A stretch of DNA of 64,000 bases from assembly GCA_026929865.2 (NCBI GenBank), contig CM049398.1, positions 12,109,501-12,173,500 of the forward strand. Direction: 5' to 3'. The stretch's first letter is position 1; each line of letters begins with the position of its first letter. This stretch comes from Hyperoplus lanceolatus. Its lineage: Eukaryota > Chordata > Actinopteri > Uranoscopiformes > Ammodytidae. The notes beneath the pieces are model-generated. The model did not search any database. It worked only from the letters and a program-made list of their open reading frames with translations, and was not told where the DNA came from. Shown here one piece after another: positions 12,493 to 24,735 of the stretch. A program made the translations under genes and the position numbers.

Positions 12493-13700
12493 ATATTTTA
12501 CAGCTCTGCAAGTCCAAAAATCTTCTGCATAGGTTACAGGAAGAGATTAATATCTTGTCTATATTTCTGAGAACTCATTCACGCCTGCATGTTTGTGACG
12601 AGGTGTGGGTGTGGGGTGGTGGCGGCACATTGCTCTTCCCTATCCCAGCAGCTAATGTGCAATATGCTTGCAACAACAGAAACTTCACAAATAGAATAGA
12701 GACGGGCCTGTGTCCTCCGTAGTCACGACAACCCAAACCTCAGAGTCACACTAAGTGCAATAAGAGGAAGTGGGGGATGGGTGGCGTGCACAAACCGAGA
12801 AAAATATGTCCTTGTGAGAAGAAAGAAAGAAGAAATGACAAGCACATAGTAATAGTGATAAAAAAACAGGTTGCAGGAACTAGCAAAAAGTGAAATTTGA
12901 TGAATTAGCCACAAAATACTTGTTCCTGTCAAACAACACTTGCCCGCTCTGTAAAAGGTTTTATATGTTTGTGTTAATGAGTCCATATGTGAACAAGGAA
13001 TGACGCTCTGCAACATGCAAGCATGACTTTGCATCCTGCAGATTAACTCAGCACTGTTGCGCGAGGCTAGAGGATGTGCTTGCATCAGACATCTATTTCT
13101 GTGCAACATGGGATTACATCCAAAGTGCTCTCCTTGAGTACTTAGTCTGATATAGATAGCGCTGTGGTGACAAAAAGAAGTGTAGCATGTAATGACACCA
13201 GTAGGTGTTATCCTGCCAAGTGACTGCTTAGGCCTAAATCTGAGGGGCCCTCCTGCTAGTCTACTGATTGAATTATGTTTTACCTGTGATGCTTGATCTC
13301 AGACAGGAGAGTCAATTTCGTGCAATAGAGTTGTAAGTTGCACTTTCCTTTTAAAGGGGTAGTGCAATTGTTTATGAAATCGGAAAATAGTATTACAAAT
13401 ATTATAAAGAACCAGGATTGAGCAGTTATGGTCATGGACAGCAGCTGGAATCTTCTTCATCTATCTGTGAGTTAACAAATATAACAAAAAGCCACTGTTC
13501 CTGTTTCGGTTCAGTCAACATCTTAACTCTCTCATTATATCATGGCTCTGGGTTCGTTAGAAAATAACCCAATAAGAGATGAAAGTTCCCCAGGACACTT
13601 GAAGTTAGAAACACTAACGTTTGAGGACTTTTATCCATTTAGAAGGCTATTATTACAGTATAGAGCAGAAGCCAAACAACCATTTAGACTTGTTCAGTAC
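12493..13700. other. Intergenic, nothing recognised
   Basis: No exon, repeat terminus or microsatellite was recognised. An open frame at 13542-13757 (71 codons) has no family resemblance and is probably chance. Confidence 0.4.
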
Positions 13701-14302
13701 TGCCACATAGTGGATGTTAGTGGAGGTGACATTTGCAAAATCCAGTGTGGAATGTAGAACATTTCAAAATAAAACTGAAATGATGAATATTCGTGACATT
13801 TTTAAATGACATTTTCAATTCTCTATTTGGATTATGAGCTTCCACAAAGTCCATGCTTGTCTTCCTCGTTGTCCACCCAAAAACTATAACAACACAAAAA
13901 TAAGTGAATTAACACTACATAAGCACAGAATCATACCGTTAAAACAAAAGGAAAATGTATAGAAACAAAAAAGAAAATGAAAACAATTAAAAAAAAATCC
14001 ATAACAGCAATGACAATATTACATGTAATATTAAAAATGCCTTTTTGAAGGGGTGAAAAAATCTATTTTTCAACATGAATTACTGTTAGTACAAACCACG
14101 TATTTCCAAATCTGATGATTTTGAATTTGAATTCTGATCAACTAGATTATGAAGTGTTTCTTTATACAAATATTTATATAAGATAATTCTGTTATTGAGG
14201 TATGAGGTTGTCATTGTACTAGGAAATATGATCGCACACAGTGCAACCGGTAGATTCACATTCAAAATGTACATTTAGATACACAGACATTAAACAGACC
14301 TC

Positions 14303-14488
14303 TCAATCTCGAGTGTGAAGGGACATTGCACTGGATACCAGCACTGACATGATGAGCAACCCAGTGCTAACCAAAGCAACATGGCCTCCCGAGTAATACA
14401 CCTGCCGTCTGTTCAAGGGCTGCACTGGTCTGTAGGTTTTCACCATCTTCTCTCCACTAGGAAACTGAAGCTGGGAGAACGCAACGAG
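14303..14488 (-). pseudogene. Carbonic anhydrase IV-like, isolated last exon (left copy)
   Basis: This is an acceptor-bounded terminal exon of 61 codons plus TGA. It starts LVAFSQLQFPSGEKMVKTYR, continues PVQPLNRRQVYY and ends in a hydrophobic tail (STGLLIMSVLVSSAM) typical of the cleaved GPI-anchor signal of CA IV. It is homologous to the last exon of the intact gene at 35220-35393. The frame is open, but exons 2-7 cannot be found between it and the matching first exon at 25264-25327: the gap holds a hairpin MITE, a LINE, a hAT and other repeats. I infer a hollowed-out pseudogene. An intact gene with misassembled exons cannot be excluded. Confidence 0.75.
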
Positions 14489-14747
14489 CTGTAACAAAGA
14501 GAACAGAGAGGAGCATTTAGTGACTTATTTTGCCAAGGAATTGGGGGCCGACAAAAACACAACTACTGAATATGTAAATGGGTAACTGTTGTGATAACAT
14601 GTCAATGTTTACAAAGTGTACTGCTGACCCTTAATGGCCTAAATATCTTAATATCTATGTATCTTAAATAATATCTTGTATCTATGGTATTTGGGGGATT
14701 TCAGATAAAACAAAAAAAAAACTCTTTAGAGAATGATGATGAAACAA

Positions 14748-15095
14748 TAGTTTCTGCAGTGTGTAGAATTTTGGGATTTTTTTCATAGCAGACTTGGTAG
14801 AAAATAATTATAATATCCTTGAGTACGTTTAATTTAGTGTATAATAGCTGATTTTTATTATTTTTTATTATTATGTTTTCCCTTAGAAAGGGTCTCATAT
14901 ATCTCCATATTTGTCCATACCTTGGACCAAGGCCTGGGCGCCGCCATGTTGGAAGAGTCATAGTTGGAATGTCATCAGGTGCATTGTTTAGAATTTAGAA
15001 TTGTTCTCGTTCTTGAAGGCCACTGAAGCTACAGTGGCCTTCAAGGACAAAAACAATTCTAAATTCTAAACAATGCACCTAATGACATTCCAAAA
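14748..15095 (-). mobile_element. MITE, TGCAGTGTGTA family, with hairpin end
   Basis: The unit begins (plus strand) CTGCAGTGTGTAGAATTTTG and shares its whole body with the tandem pair at 34205-34955, in opposite orientation. Its right part, 14985-15090, is a palindrome: GTGGCCTTCAAGGAC and its complement lie on either side of a centre near 15033. It interrupts the ca4-derived intron sequence of the left duplicate. Confidence 0.7.
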
Positions 15096-15287
15096 AAATG
15101 GATGCCTCCATAAGACTTGCCTGCTCAATGTACAAAATGTAATATTAATATTTGTAATTCTCCGCTCAGGAGGATAATTCAGATTATTGGCAGAGGTGAT
15201 TTTACACCAATGAGGACATATTTATGACTTTATTGATTTTAGCTAATACATTACTTAAAATGTGACATTGTGAACGGGACTGGTAAA

Positions 15288-17890
15288 ATGCCAACTGCTA
15301 AAAAAGCAAGCAGTATTACTGGCGGTGCTGAAACACTGCCACTAAAGCGGGTGGTTTCCACAGCAAACAAGTGTGCAAGTGTCGAACCGGTTTACTCCAC
15401 TGATGCAAGTCCCTGGATTTCCCTCTGATGACCAAGATAGCATAGCGCCTGCACACAACAAGGTAAGGCCTGAAAGCCAAGAGCCACAGAGAGAGCTAAC
15501 AACCGGGCTAACCAAGCTAACAACAGAGCCTGAAAATCTGATTGTTGGAGACTTTTCTGTTAGAGATATGAAAAGCATGTGTAGTGTTGATACCAAAGTA
15601 CTCTGCTTTCCCAATGATATGGTGTCGGACTTAGAAAGAAGAATCCTGGAAATTGCAGCAGCACACACAACTGTAAAGAAAATCATTCTGCACTTCGGGT
15701 CAAATGATGTTGTAAAGCAGGAGTCTGAAATTTTGAAACAGGACTTTAAGAATCTCCTGAACATGGTCAGCTCACTGAATGCTGAGGTGTATATCAGTGG
15801 TCCTCTGCCACCAATCAGAAGAGGACCTGAGAGATTCACTAGACTGTTAGCACTGAAAACGTGGCTTTCGATAGCGTGCCCTGACCACTCAGTGCATTTT
15901 ATTGACAATTTTAACATTTTCTGGAACCGCAGGGACTTTGTCTAAATAAGGCTGGAGTCAAACTATTCACATCCAACGTGATTTACGTCCTACGTCACCC
16001 ATCTGTTCGTGCCAAGGACAAGGCCCAGGAGGAGAACATAACACAGCGTAGCAGCAGCGCCGAAGGACAACTGCCGGCCCCAGATGACAGCTCAAACCAT
16101 GAGAGATATCAGGGCAGAGAGGAGAGGGCCCCACCCATAACAAGCCCACCTCTTGCTCATTCAATCTCTCCTACAACCACCCTTTCTCCATCCTCTCCTG
16201 ATCTGGGATTCAAGGAAATCGTATGTACCCCCAGCAGTCAACGTCCCCCTCAACTCGCCAATCTAAGCCACAGCGCCCGGCTCTTCACCCCTCCACACAC
16301 ACCCCCTCCGATCCCACCGTGACGTCATCATCATCAGGCATGGGAGACTGATAATGTCAGCACTTGTTGATATGTGCCGGGCCGCGGCTACACAGTTATC
16401 GCCTTCGACTCACAGGATAAGCCGGGGCCCTGTTTCTCAAGGTTTATCTCAAGAAACGGGAAACCGTTATCAAATCTGATAGGCATTCCTCTTCAGCCAC
16501 AATCTGCTGAAATAAATCGGGCTGACAATGCTTCAAACACACTAAATTTAGCTTTATTAAACATCAGATCCTTGGCAGGTAAAACATTTTTAATTAATGA
16601 TCTTATTACTAGGCACAATCTTAATTTTATGTTTTTAACTGAAACTTGGTTAGACCAAGATAACTGCTCAGCTGTTCTGATAGAGTCCGCCCCCCCAAAC
16701 TACACTTTCGTGAGTGAAGCCAGAGTGCATAAAAAAGGAGGGGGGAGGTTGCTATTTTGTTTAAAGAATCTCTACAATGCAAAAAGATGTCTTATGGAAA
16801 TTTTGATTCATTTGAGTATGTGGCTCTCCAGTTAAATTCAGCCTCTAGAGCTATTTTCATTAATATCTACCGGCCACCGAAATACTGTACAAGCTTTTTA
16901 GATGACCTTTCTGAGCTGCTGTCTGTAATCTGTATTGAGTTTCACTGTGTATTAATTGTTGGAGACTTAAATATTCATATCGACAAACCCGAGGACAGAT
17001 GTGCGAAAGAACTGTGCTGTGTCCTTGACAACTTAGGACTAAATCAGCATGTTGACAAACCAACTCATAACAAAGGGCACACTCTAGACCTTATCATTTC
17101 CAGAGGAATGAACATTTCAGACGTAACAGTGGCAGATATGGGTCCCCTCTCAGACCATTCCTGTTTATTTTTTGAGAGTAAAATGTCAGTGCACACAACT
17201 GATCAATCAAAAGTAATCAAAAAACAGTATATTACAGAAAATACCAGTGAAACATTTATTCAAGCATTTTCTTTAATACCACCCCTCCCCTATAACTCAG
17301 TTAATGAGCTTTTAGACAACTTTAACGGCAAAATTACAAGTGTTATAGATGCTATTGCGCCCACTAAGATGAAGGTTGTCTCTGGTAATAAAAGATCCTC
17401 CTTGGAGAAATGCCCCGCAGGTCAGAATAGAAAAAAGAGAGTGCCGTGAAGCAGAACGCAGGTGGCGGAAAACAAATCTCCAGGTTCATTATGACATCTT
17501 CAAAGAGAAACTTTGCATTTTTAACTCAGAGATGAAAAGTGCAAGGCAGTCTTTCTTTTCTGACATCATCACCAAAAACAACAACAATGCACGTGCCCTG
17601 TTTGTTAGATTAACAAACCCTCCTGTGTCAGTAGCGTCTGAACATCTCTCCACAAGGGCCTGCAATGAATTTGCCTCCTTCTTTACTGAGAAAATTCAGA
17701 AGTTGTCACTGCATCAATATAAAGTTCAACATATGTGTTATCGCTATGCCCACTTAAAATCAATCCAAATGCAATGACACAATTTTATCTGATAAACCAC
17801 AAAAACCTGGAGGACATTATACAACACCTGAACTCCTCCTCCTGTTGCCTTGACATTCTTCCCACAGGCTTCTTTAAATCTGTTTTTGGT
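15288..17890 (+). mobile_element. CR1/L2-like LINE, 3'-truncated and frameshifted
   Basis: ORF1 covers about 15373-16322 with a frameshift near 15945. It has an SGNH-esterase-like domain (LIVGDFSVRDM, then LHFGSNDV, then SGPLPPIRRG) and a Pro/Ser-rich tail, as in ORF1 of CR1/L2-type LINEs. ORF2 starts near 16374 and shows the apurinic endonuclease motifs in order: LLNIRSLAGK, LTETWL, INIYRPP, GDLNIHIDKP and PLSDHS. It is split by frameshifts near 16790 and 17400. After the linker region that precedes reverse transcriptase the homology stops at about 17890, so the RT domain and 3' end are missing. Loss of the 3' end with the 5' part kept is opposite to ordinary 5' truncation, and points to a later deletion or replacement. 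Confidence 0.85.
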
Positions 17891-17914
17891 AACACTTTAC
17901 AATAAGGTACACAA

Positions 17915-18073
17915 AATTGATATGTGTTACCTACTACATAGGTATTTTTTTTTGTGTTACCTACTACATAGGTTTTTTTTTGTGCTACCTAACACATAGG
18001 TTTTTTTGTGTTACCTACTACATAGGGGTTTTTTTGTGCTACCTAACACATAAGGTTTTTTTGTGCTACCTAT
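17915..18073. repeat. Tandem array of about 30-bp units
   Basis: About five or six copies of a unit of the form TGTG(T/C)TACCTA(C/A)-N2-CATAGG followed by a T run of 6-9 bases. Copies alternate between the variants CTACTACATAGG and CTAACACATAGG. Unit length drifts with the T tract, which suggests slippage. Just before it, at 17888-17907, lies GTAACACTTTACAATAAGG, a sequence seen at the ends of several teleost DNA transposons; no inverted partner was found. Confidence 0.8.
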
Positions 18074-18700
18074 GGCACACTTATTTTAAGGTAAGCTCTA
18101 ATTGATTATTAATTCATTTTTTCACACGTTTATGTTTTGAGGCGGAGGGTCCCTCCGACGCTCTCTGTCCGGCTCATCAGACAGCACTCAGCTGCTGGAC
18201 GAGCCGTGGTGTGTGGAACACAGCATTCAATTCTGATCTGATTTTATATACTATCTATATCAGACTGGCATCACTCATTTCACTTAGCAACTCTAATGTT
18301 GTTAGGTATTTATTTTCATATCTTATCTATGAATGACTGCAGACTGTTGTCAGATCGCGGACCCCAAACAATGTCGTTGCCTAGCAACTTGCTCGAAAAG
18401 ATTTCATTTTCCTGTGCGGGTAGAATTAACCCAGTGCATTGTGGGGCGGTTGAGTATGAAAAGTATCCAATCGATCCATACCCAAAATTTTCCCGGAAGT
18501 TAGTACTCATCCGGGAAATTCTCGCATACCCAAACTCGCATACCCAACCGTCACATACCCAAATTGAAGTCAAAATGAGTATGAGTAGGAGCTCAACTGA
18601 CAGACAGCCGAGTGCTGTCTGATGAGCCGGACAGAGAGCGTCGAAGGGATCGTGTGAAAAAATGAATAAATAATCAATTAGAGCTTATCTAAGTGTGCCA
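18073..18700. mobile_element. Foldback MITE with about 115-bp inverted arms
   Basis: The left arm, 18073-18192, and the right arm, about 18596-18700, are inverted copies starting TGGCACACTTA. They share AGCTCTAATTGATTAT and CGCTCTCTGTCCGGCTCATC. The arms differ by small indels; the left has an extra insertion near 18135-18150. The loop holds a cluster of CATACCCAA words at 18525-18560. No transposase is seen and no convincing target duplication could be read. Confidence 0.8.
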
Positions 18701-19055
18701 TGTTACTGTTTATTGTATTTAGGATTTTAGCTCATTTGGACGCTGTTTTGACCGTCTGTTTTCATTTAGGCTATTAGCAATATTATACTTTCAGTTTCAT
18801 TACTGAGTTGCCACGAAACGTGATTAGTGTTCTTAAAGATAGGCCTACTTAGATTATGAAACAAGAGGTCTAAAACACAGATGATGAACACAGGACTGTA
18901 AAAATCTAGTTCAATATCTAACCCTTGGAGGGCGGTTATACGCAGCGTCTAAACGGCCTGAATCTAATAAGAAGAAATTCTTTACTGCTTGAGTATACTT
19001 CAACTGAAAAAGTTTTGATGCACCTCGCATACACAAACGATCTTTGAGTAGACAG

Positions 19056-20238
19056 TAGGGGTGTAACGATACACGTATTTGTACCGTACCGTGACGGTAC
19101 AGGCACGTATTTGGTGTTACAGAGGTGGACCGCGGTCCGTTTGTGGCGTAGCCTACATAGCGTTAATATATGGCGAATGTACAGGCTTGTTTTGCGGTGT
19201 GGAACTTAAAACTTGTAGTCGGAGTTCCCCCCGGACCATTTAGCCTCCGGCTCGCTTGCACGTGCGCATTAGCAGCCAGCGAGAGTCTGTTATCTCCATG
19301 GTGAGCACAGCATGAGGGTGCAGTGTTGCTAACTTAGCAACTTTTCATAGCCCTCTGGCGACTTTTTTTTTTTCAAAAAAGCGACTAGCAACAAATCTAG
19401 CTACTTTTTCTGGTGTTATTGGTGACTTTTGGAGACTCTGTTGCTAAAGCATGTATCGCACTTTACTTCTAAACGAGCAGCGGCTGGCTCCCGAGGCTCC
19501 TGCCTCCTCCCAGAGCACTGACAGGCGGCCGAGTCCTCACGCAGCAGTCCCTCCCAGCTGCGGTCAGAGCAGGAGATACACACCTCTCCGCTCAAGTGTT
19601 CCGTTTGCATCACTATTAGCAGTTGTAGCAGCGTTCCCCCCTCTTCTACAGTCTATGAGTAGTGCAAATAAAGATGTTATACAGTGCTTTCGAACAGAGA
19701 GCGAACTGCATGGCGAAAGACAACAGGAAACCGGAGCTTGCAGGCGTACCCCTGTCATTCAAATCCCGCTTGAGGGATAACTTCGGATTCCAGTAGAATT
19801 ATGAAAACAGTGATAAACGTGTGGAACAATGTCGGCACACAGGTTATTGTTTCACCGCGATCGCCTATGTAGGAGCCAACCATGGACATATAAAGGGAGC
19901 CAACACGTTGAACATGCATACGCATTTGAAAAGGCACCATCCAGGTCTTACTATCACCGTTACTGTGAAGAAAAATCGAGCTGTGCAAACACAGACAGTA
20001 TTTTCTTTTTTATACTGAAAATACATAAGCTGTCAAGTATTTTATTTATTGGAGAATTGCAGCAGTATTCTTTTTAGATTTGTTAGGCCTATGCATTTTA
20101 TTTGTATGTTACATACTGTCAGCTAGTTAAAACTGTTCATTCTCCCTTAACTATGAACCGTACCGTACTGTACCGTACCGTGACTTCAAAACCGAGGTAC
20201 GTACCGAACCGTGACTTTAGTGTACCGTTACACCCCTA
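19056..20238 (+). mobile_element. hAT element with BED zinc-finger relic
   Basis: The termini are TAGGGGTGTAACGATACA on the left and an inverted match on the right, flanked by a perfect 8-bp target duplication GTAGACAG (19048-19055 and 20239-20246), diagnostic for hAT. Subterminal GTACCGTACCG repeats occur at both ends. Near 19845-19945 the plus frame contains ANTLNMHTHLKRHHPG, the His end of a BED zinc finger, the usual N-terminal DNA-binding domain of hAT transposases. The catalytic part is missing, so the 1.18-kb copy is non-autonomous. Confidence 0.9.
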
Positions 20239-20625
20239 GTAGACAGTATGTATAGATGGTGAGTATGTAGGATGTAGGACGCTAGTATGGCTTTCCGAAC
20301 ACAGCCATGGTTTGTTTGTTGTTTGACCCCGGAAGGGCATACGTTTTTTGACTGCTTGAAACATATCTCTTAATTGTAAACAATCGTTGTTAGTGTCAAT
20401 GAGGACCTGTCTGGATGTAGGCTATTCATAGCCTGGTCCAAACAGACCATCGTACTTCATTTCATTTATACAGAAGGTCTGGAACTGCTCTATTTGGCAA
20501 ATGTTCACTCACTTGGAGGCGGGTGTCTGTTGAAGTTTAAAACTATTTGATCTGCCCAGTGCCACTCTGGATCAGCCAACCAATCGCATAACGTTTGTTG
20601 TATGTCATTAGCCAGCTTCTGACGG

Positions 20626-22829
20626 TGCGTTCCAGTTGAACTGGAAACTCGGAAATTTCCGACTTCACTACATATTGTAGTCTATGGATCTACCGGTACC
20701 TGGCAACGGTAATGTGCTAAAGCCTAACGTTTATTTTTTTGGACGAGAAAGGTTGTAGGCGTCCATACTTTCGCGAGCAGATGCACTGTGTTGAGATAGG
20801 CAAGAATATTGCAACTTTTCATTGTACATATCTTGTTCTTAGGAGAATGTGAAATGTATATTTCTTGTTTTCGTAGGGAAAAGTATGATATTTTTAATAA
20901 GACAGGCAAGGTAACAAGTGACCTTTAATATTAAGGTAGAATCACTACAAGTGTTGTATTCAAGTTTTTATCCTGAAATATATACATAATTGTGAATTCA
21001 TAAGGCCTCTCTGAAAAGGCATGCCTGGGCTTGTCCTGGGACAGGTCAGGGGTGAGAGAGACAAGGGGGGCAGTGGGTCCTTGAGCTGGACACACACACC
21101 CTCATCTTTACCCCCACCCTCTCTCCTCCTAATACACACACCCACTTTCTCTGTCTTCAGACTATTTAAGGCCAGGGTTTTGAGCAAGAAAGTCTGCGGG
21201 TTTTTGGGGAAGTCTTGACTGTTCCACTTTTTTGTTCTTTTAGCATGGACGAAAGACTTAGAAGAAAAACTCGAAAGAAACACTCTGAATCTTTTTGAGT
21301 GCAAAATACTTAGAAAAATTGAGAGGGTTATTTTTTCTTTTCAAGAAGGGGAAGAGGCTCAGAACCATTTTCTTCCTTTTCTATTCTGTGAAGTTTGGTA
21401 AGGGACCATTTGGGTTATTGATAGGAACTAATTCATGAACCAGGTTGTAAAATAGCATGGAGTTGAGGTTGTAAAACTGTTGAACCAACTTTTTCTGACT
21501 GTTGTGTCGCAAAATCAAACATGTCATAGCATTTGAAGATATTCAAATATATATGACATGATTGAAAGTTCGGCCACCACCCAGAACTATTGAAGTTGTG
21601 TAGACAGTGGACAAACTTTTACTCCTGATCTCTTGTGGATCAACCGAATAAACTGTTGAACCAACTTTTCCTGACTGTTGTGTCGCAAAATCAAACTTGT
21701 CATAGCATTTGAAGATATTCAAATATATATGACATGATTGAAAGTTCGGCCACCACCCAGAACTATTGAAGTTGTGTAGACAGTAGAGTTTTAAAAAACC
21801 TGAAGATGAGAATACTCCTGATCTCTTGTGGATTGAAAATGGGAGAACTCATGAACTAAATTCAATGTGAACAAAAGACATACAACACATAAGTTAAGTC
21901 TTATACTTCTCTACATATAATAATCACATTAATGGGAGTGTAGGTACTTATTTTCCTTCCTTTCATTTTATTTTATCTTTTTTTTCTATATTGTGAACGT
22001 ATATTCTTTTTATATTGGTTAAATAAAATTTCTTGAAAACGTTAAAAATCTTTGGCCTGAATTTTTAGTTTAGTGTTGGGAACAAGGACCTAATTAGGGT
22101 TTTCCTTTAAAGAGATCGCGGCGCCTCTGAGGTAAGCAATTCAAACCTACACTACGGCTACACTACTGATAACAAAGAATACACATCCCATAAACACCCT
22201 CCTTGAATTAGGAGGGATTTGCATTTATCTATTGGCCTAGCTCATCCAGGTGTATGAACTTAGTGAGGACTTAACGGTAGTCTTTTGAAGCCAGGGGTAA
22301 ATGTGAGGTATTCATCCACCAGAATAATTAAAAACCTATTATCTAATCTCCTCCTTTCTAAAAACGTATCTAGGATAAAAGGTCTAAAAACTGGATTTAA
22401 CCTAGGATAAAATTAGAAGTAACAATTGTAAGGGTCATTAGGGGATCAACACAGGGGGAGATCTGGAGATAGGCAGGGGTCAAAAGGGTCACATGCTTTA
22501 AAACCAGAGCCTTTAAGGTAATATATGGTGTGAAGGTTTTTTGGTGAAAAGTAAAACCTTTTGGGAATTGTGTAAATCGGCTTTTGGTCTTTTTTTGCCA
22601 TATAAAAGTGCAGGGGTCGATGAACACATAAACTTTATAGTGGAACAGGTTTATTCAAGGAACAAATAAACTTGGCGGGCTATATTTACATGAAAACATC
22701 CTGATATTAATTTAGGGGTGTTTAATCTGGTGAAGGGATACCGGCATATTCATTAACTGGAACACAGACAGGTCGGAACTCGGAACTACCAAGTCGGAAA
22801 TCTCTGAGTTCCGAGTACAAAGGAACGCA
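20626..22829. mobile_element. DNA transposon ends with TGCGTTCC termini
   Basis: TGCGTTCCAGTTGAACTGG followed by AAACTCGGAAATTTCCGAC at 20626-20666 has an inverted, diverged match at about 22788-22829 (TGCGTTCCTTTGTACTCGG read inward). Both ends carry the words CTCGG and ATTTCCGACTT. Termini of this type are frequent in teleost genomes. The interior holds no transposase and may include a second, unrelated insertion (about 20940-22100). Confidence 0.5.
21475..21831. repeat. Tandem duplication of about 177 bp
   Basis: Two direct copies, 21475-21640 and 21651-21831, share AACTGTTGAACCAACTTTT, TGTGTCGCAAAATCAAAC, GTTCGGCCACCACCCAGAA and ACTCCTGATCTCTTGTGGAT. The second carries a roughly 20-bp insertion. 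Upstream at 21160 is a TATTTAA box with GC-rich sequence, and downstream at 22022 an AATAAA. The arrangement resembles a promoter/poly(A) cassette such as an LTR, but no matching second LTR was found. Confidence 0.7.
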
Positions 22830-22833
22830 GCAT

Positions 22834-24051
22834 TCAACTGAAACTGGAGCGAGACTTCGACGTCATCGTTCTCAGCCACTTCCTCTGTTCGCTGATTGGA
22901 CACTCAGAAATTTGTTCGAGCAAAATCCCACTAATACGCCCCATCCCCAGACTGACTACTGAACGGAAAATGAAATTTGGGTGGAAGTAGGTGGGCAGGC
23001 GGAGCCAGGCTAGGCTATTCACGTATCATTGGTGTCATGGTAAACAATAAACGGGTTGCAAACAGGACACGGATCAGTCATTACTTCACACAGCTACAAA
23101 CATTGAGACACGCGTCAACCAGGTCACCCGGGAGTCAGACCACACAGAGCGTACTTACACCATGGAAGTGGCTCCTATAGTGCTGCTCAGGCAAGCTCCG
23201 GCCATGCCCCCACCTTCCTCTCTCAGAAATCTCCCTGCCCGCTGCTGGAAATGTTCCGGAAGGAAGGTAACCAATCACAACAGAGTGGTGTTTGCAGGAG
23301 GGGGGGGGGGAAGAAGCTCAAAGCAGTGTGTGGAGCAGACTGCTGTGCTCGCTAGGGTGAGAGGAAGAGTGTCCCGAAAATCTACATGGTTTTTTGTGAT
23401 GTGATTCGTGTCAGGTTGCTCTATAGCAGTTTTTAACAATAAATTAAGACCAGAAAAGTAGTATAATAGGAGATCTTTAAACTAAACGTCTGCTGGCAAA
23501 ACCATAGAACACTGTGTTGTGTAGGCCTATCTATGGGCTAAACTGCAATGGTTATCCCATCCATTAAAAAGGTGAGTAAGCCCGTGTTTAATTTGAAAAA
23601 AGTTAGTAACTGGGTTAAAGGTGAAGTAAGCGGTTTATTTATGTTAATAAAAGTGTTAAATCGCTCTTTATTCAAACAGTGATCACTTCCATAATGAGCG
23701 CATTTCATAAAGCCAATCTCTCAGTCAGCTGCTCTGCATGTAATCGCCAAATAAACTTATTGGAGGATCCCAAAATTTTTATCCAATCACAAGAGAGAAC
23801 GCTACAAACCGACACCCGTCTCACTCATTGTCTCACTGATGATGCACGCCAGAGCAACAGATGGGTGAATGTTTATGCACCTACAATGGCGGAGCTGGTA
23901 AAAATCCTTCCCAATGTCTTTTTTGATGGTTTTTATCATGTTTTATCACACTTATGGATCTGAGATGACGCTAGATAACTCGCTGCTTGAAGACCACAGT
24001 GCATTAATGTGGTGGAATAGGGACGAGCGAGGGGACTGCTAACTGCAATGA
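22834..24051. other. Intergenic, nothing firmly recognised
   Basis: It contains a GC-richer interval (about 22975-23380) with an open frame from ATG 23162 (80 codons) and a run of G at about 23299-23310. No protein family is recognised, and the surroundings are repeat-derived. Confidence 0.4.
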
Positions 24052-24735
24052 TGCCTCGTTTCCACCGAGTAGAGCAGGTCGGGACGGAGCGGCTCAGAGT
24101 GGGACAGCTCACTTTTAAGAATCTCGGTGGTGTTTCCACCGCCGACCCTACCCTTAGTGGTAGGGCGGGGTTTAAGCTAGACTGCGATAGCCGCAGCCAG
24201 AATATGGGTCAAACTATCAGGCTGTGGAACAACTGTAGTCAAGCCAGCGGCCCCTCGTTTTTGCTTGGTCAAACCAGCCGCTTCTTTACTTATTCCCCCC
24301 GTGTTGTTGTGAGCGTAAACGCACAGAGACGGCTCGGTGCAACTGACAGAGACAGTGAGTGAACAGTGTTGGCTGCGGCAGCTACGTGACATCGTAGCAG
24401 TGGGACACAGTGTAGCCAACTGATTCATTTAATGACGAGGAAAAAAACCACACAATAAACATTTTCGCCAAAACACAAGACTCTCTTTACTCTTGCCGAG
24501 GTGACTACACACGGCGGAAATGATTCTTTCGACCAATAAACAGACGGCATGTGAAGCTCCGCCTTTTCGGCACCCTTTCAGGTGGCTGGCACCCCAACGG
24601 AGGAGTACTGAAATTAGGAGTGGCTTAGAGCGGTTAGGTGCGCTGTACCCTACCCAACTTTTGGCAAATGAAAAGCCAAACTACCCGGACCGAACCGCTC
24701 CGATCCGACCCGCTCTACTCGGTGGAAACAAGGCA
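24052..24735. mobile_element. MITE with TGCCTCGTTTCCACCGAGTA ends
   Basis: The left end, TGCCTCGTTTCCACCGAGTA followed by GAGCAGGTCGGGACGGAGC, is matched in inverse at 24690-24735 (TGCCTTGTTTCCACCGAGTA). The TIRs are about 45 bp with few differences. The element is 684 bp and lacks a coding region. A target duplication could not be fixed. Confidence 0.8.

Noticed and set aside
13542-13757. Small plus-strand gene of 71 codons
   Set aside because: No splice, homology or compositional support; it lies in AT-rich flank and is probably chance.
15342-15917. Minus-strand 191-codon frame
   Set aside because: It is the shadow of the LINE ORF1 esterase on the plus strand, which has the family motifs.
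20940-22640. Complete endogenous retrovirus
   Set aside because: No gag, pol or env frame is present, and no second LTR; only a promoter-like and poly(A)-like arrangement.
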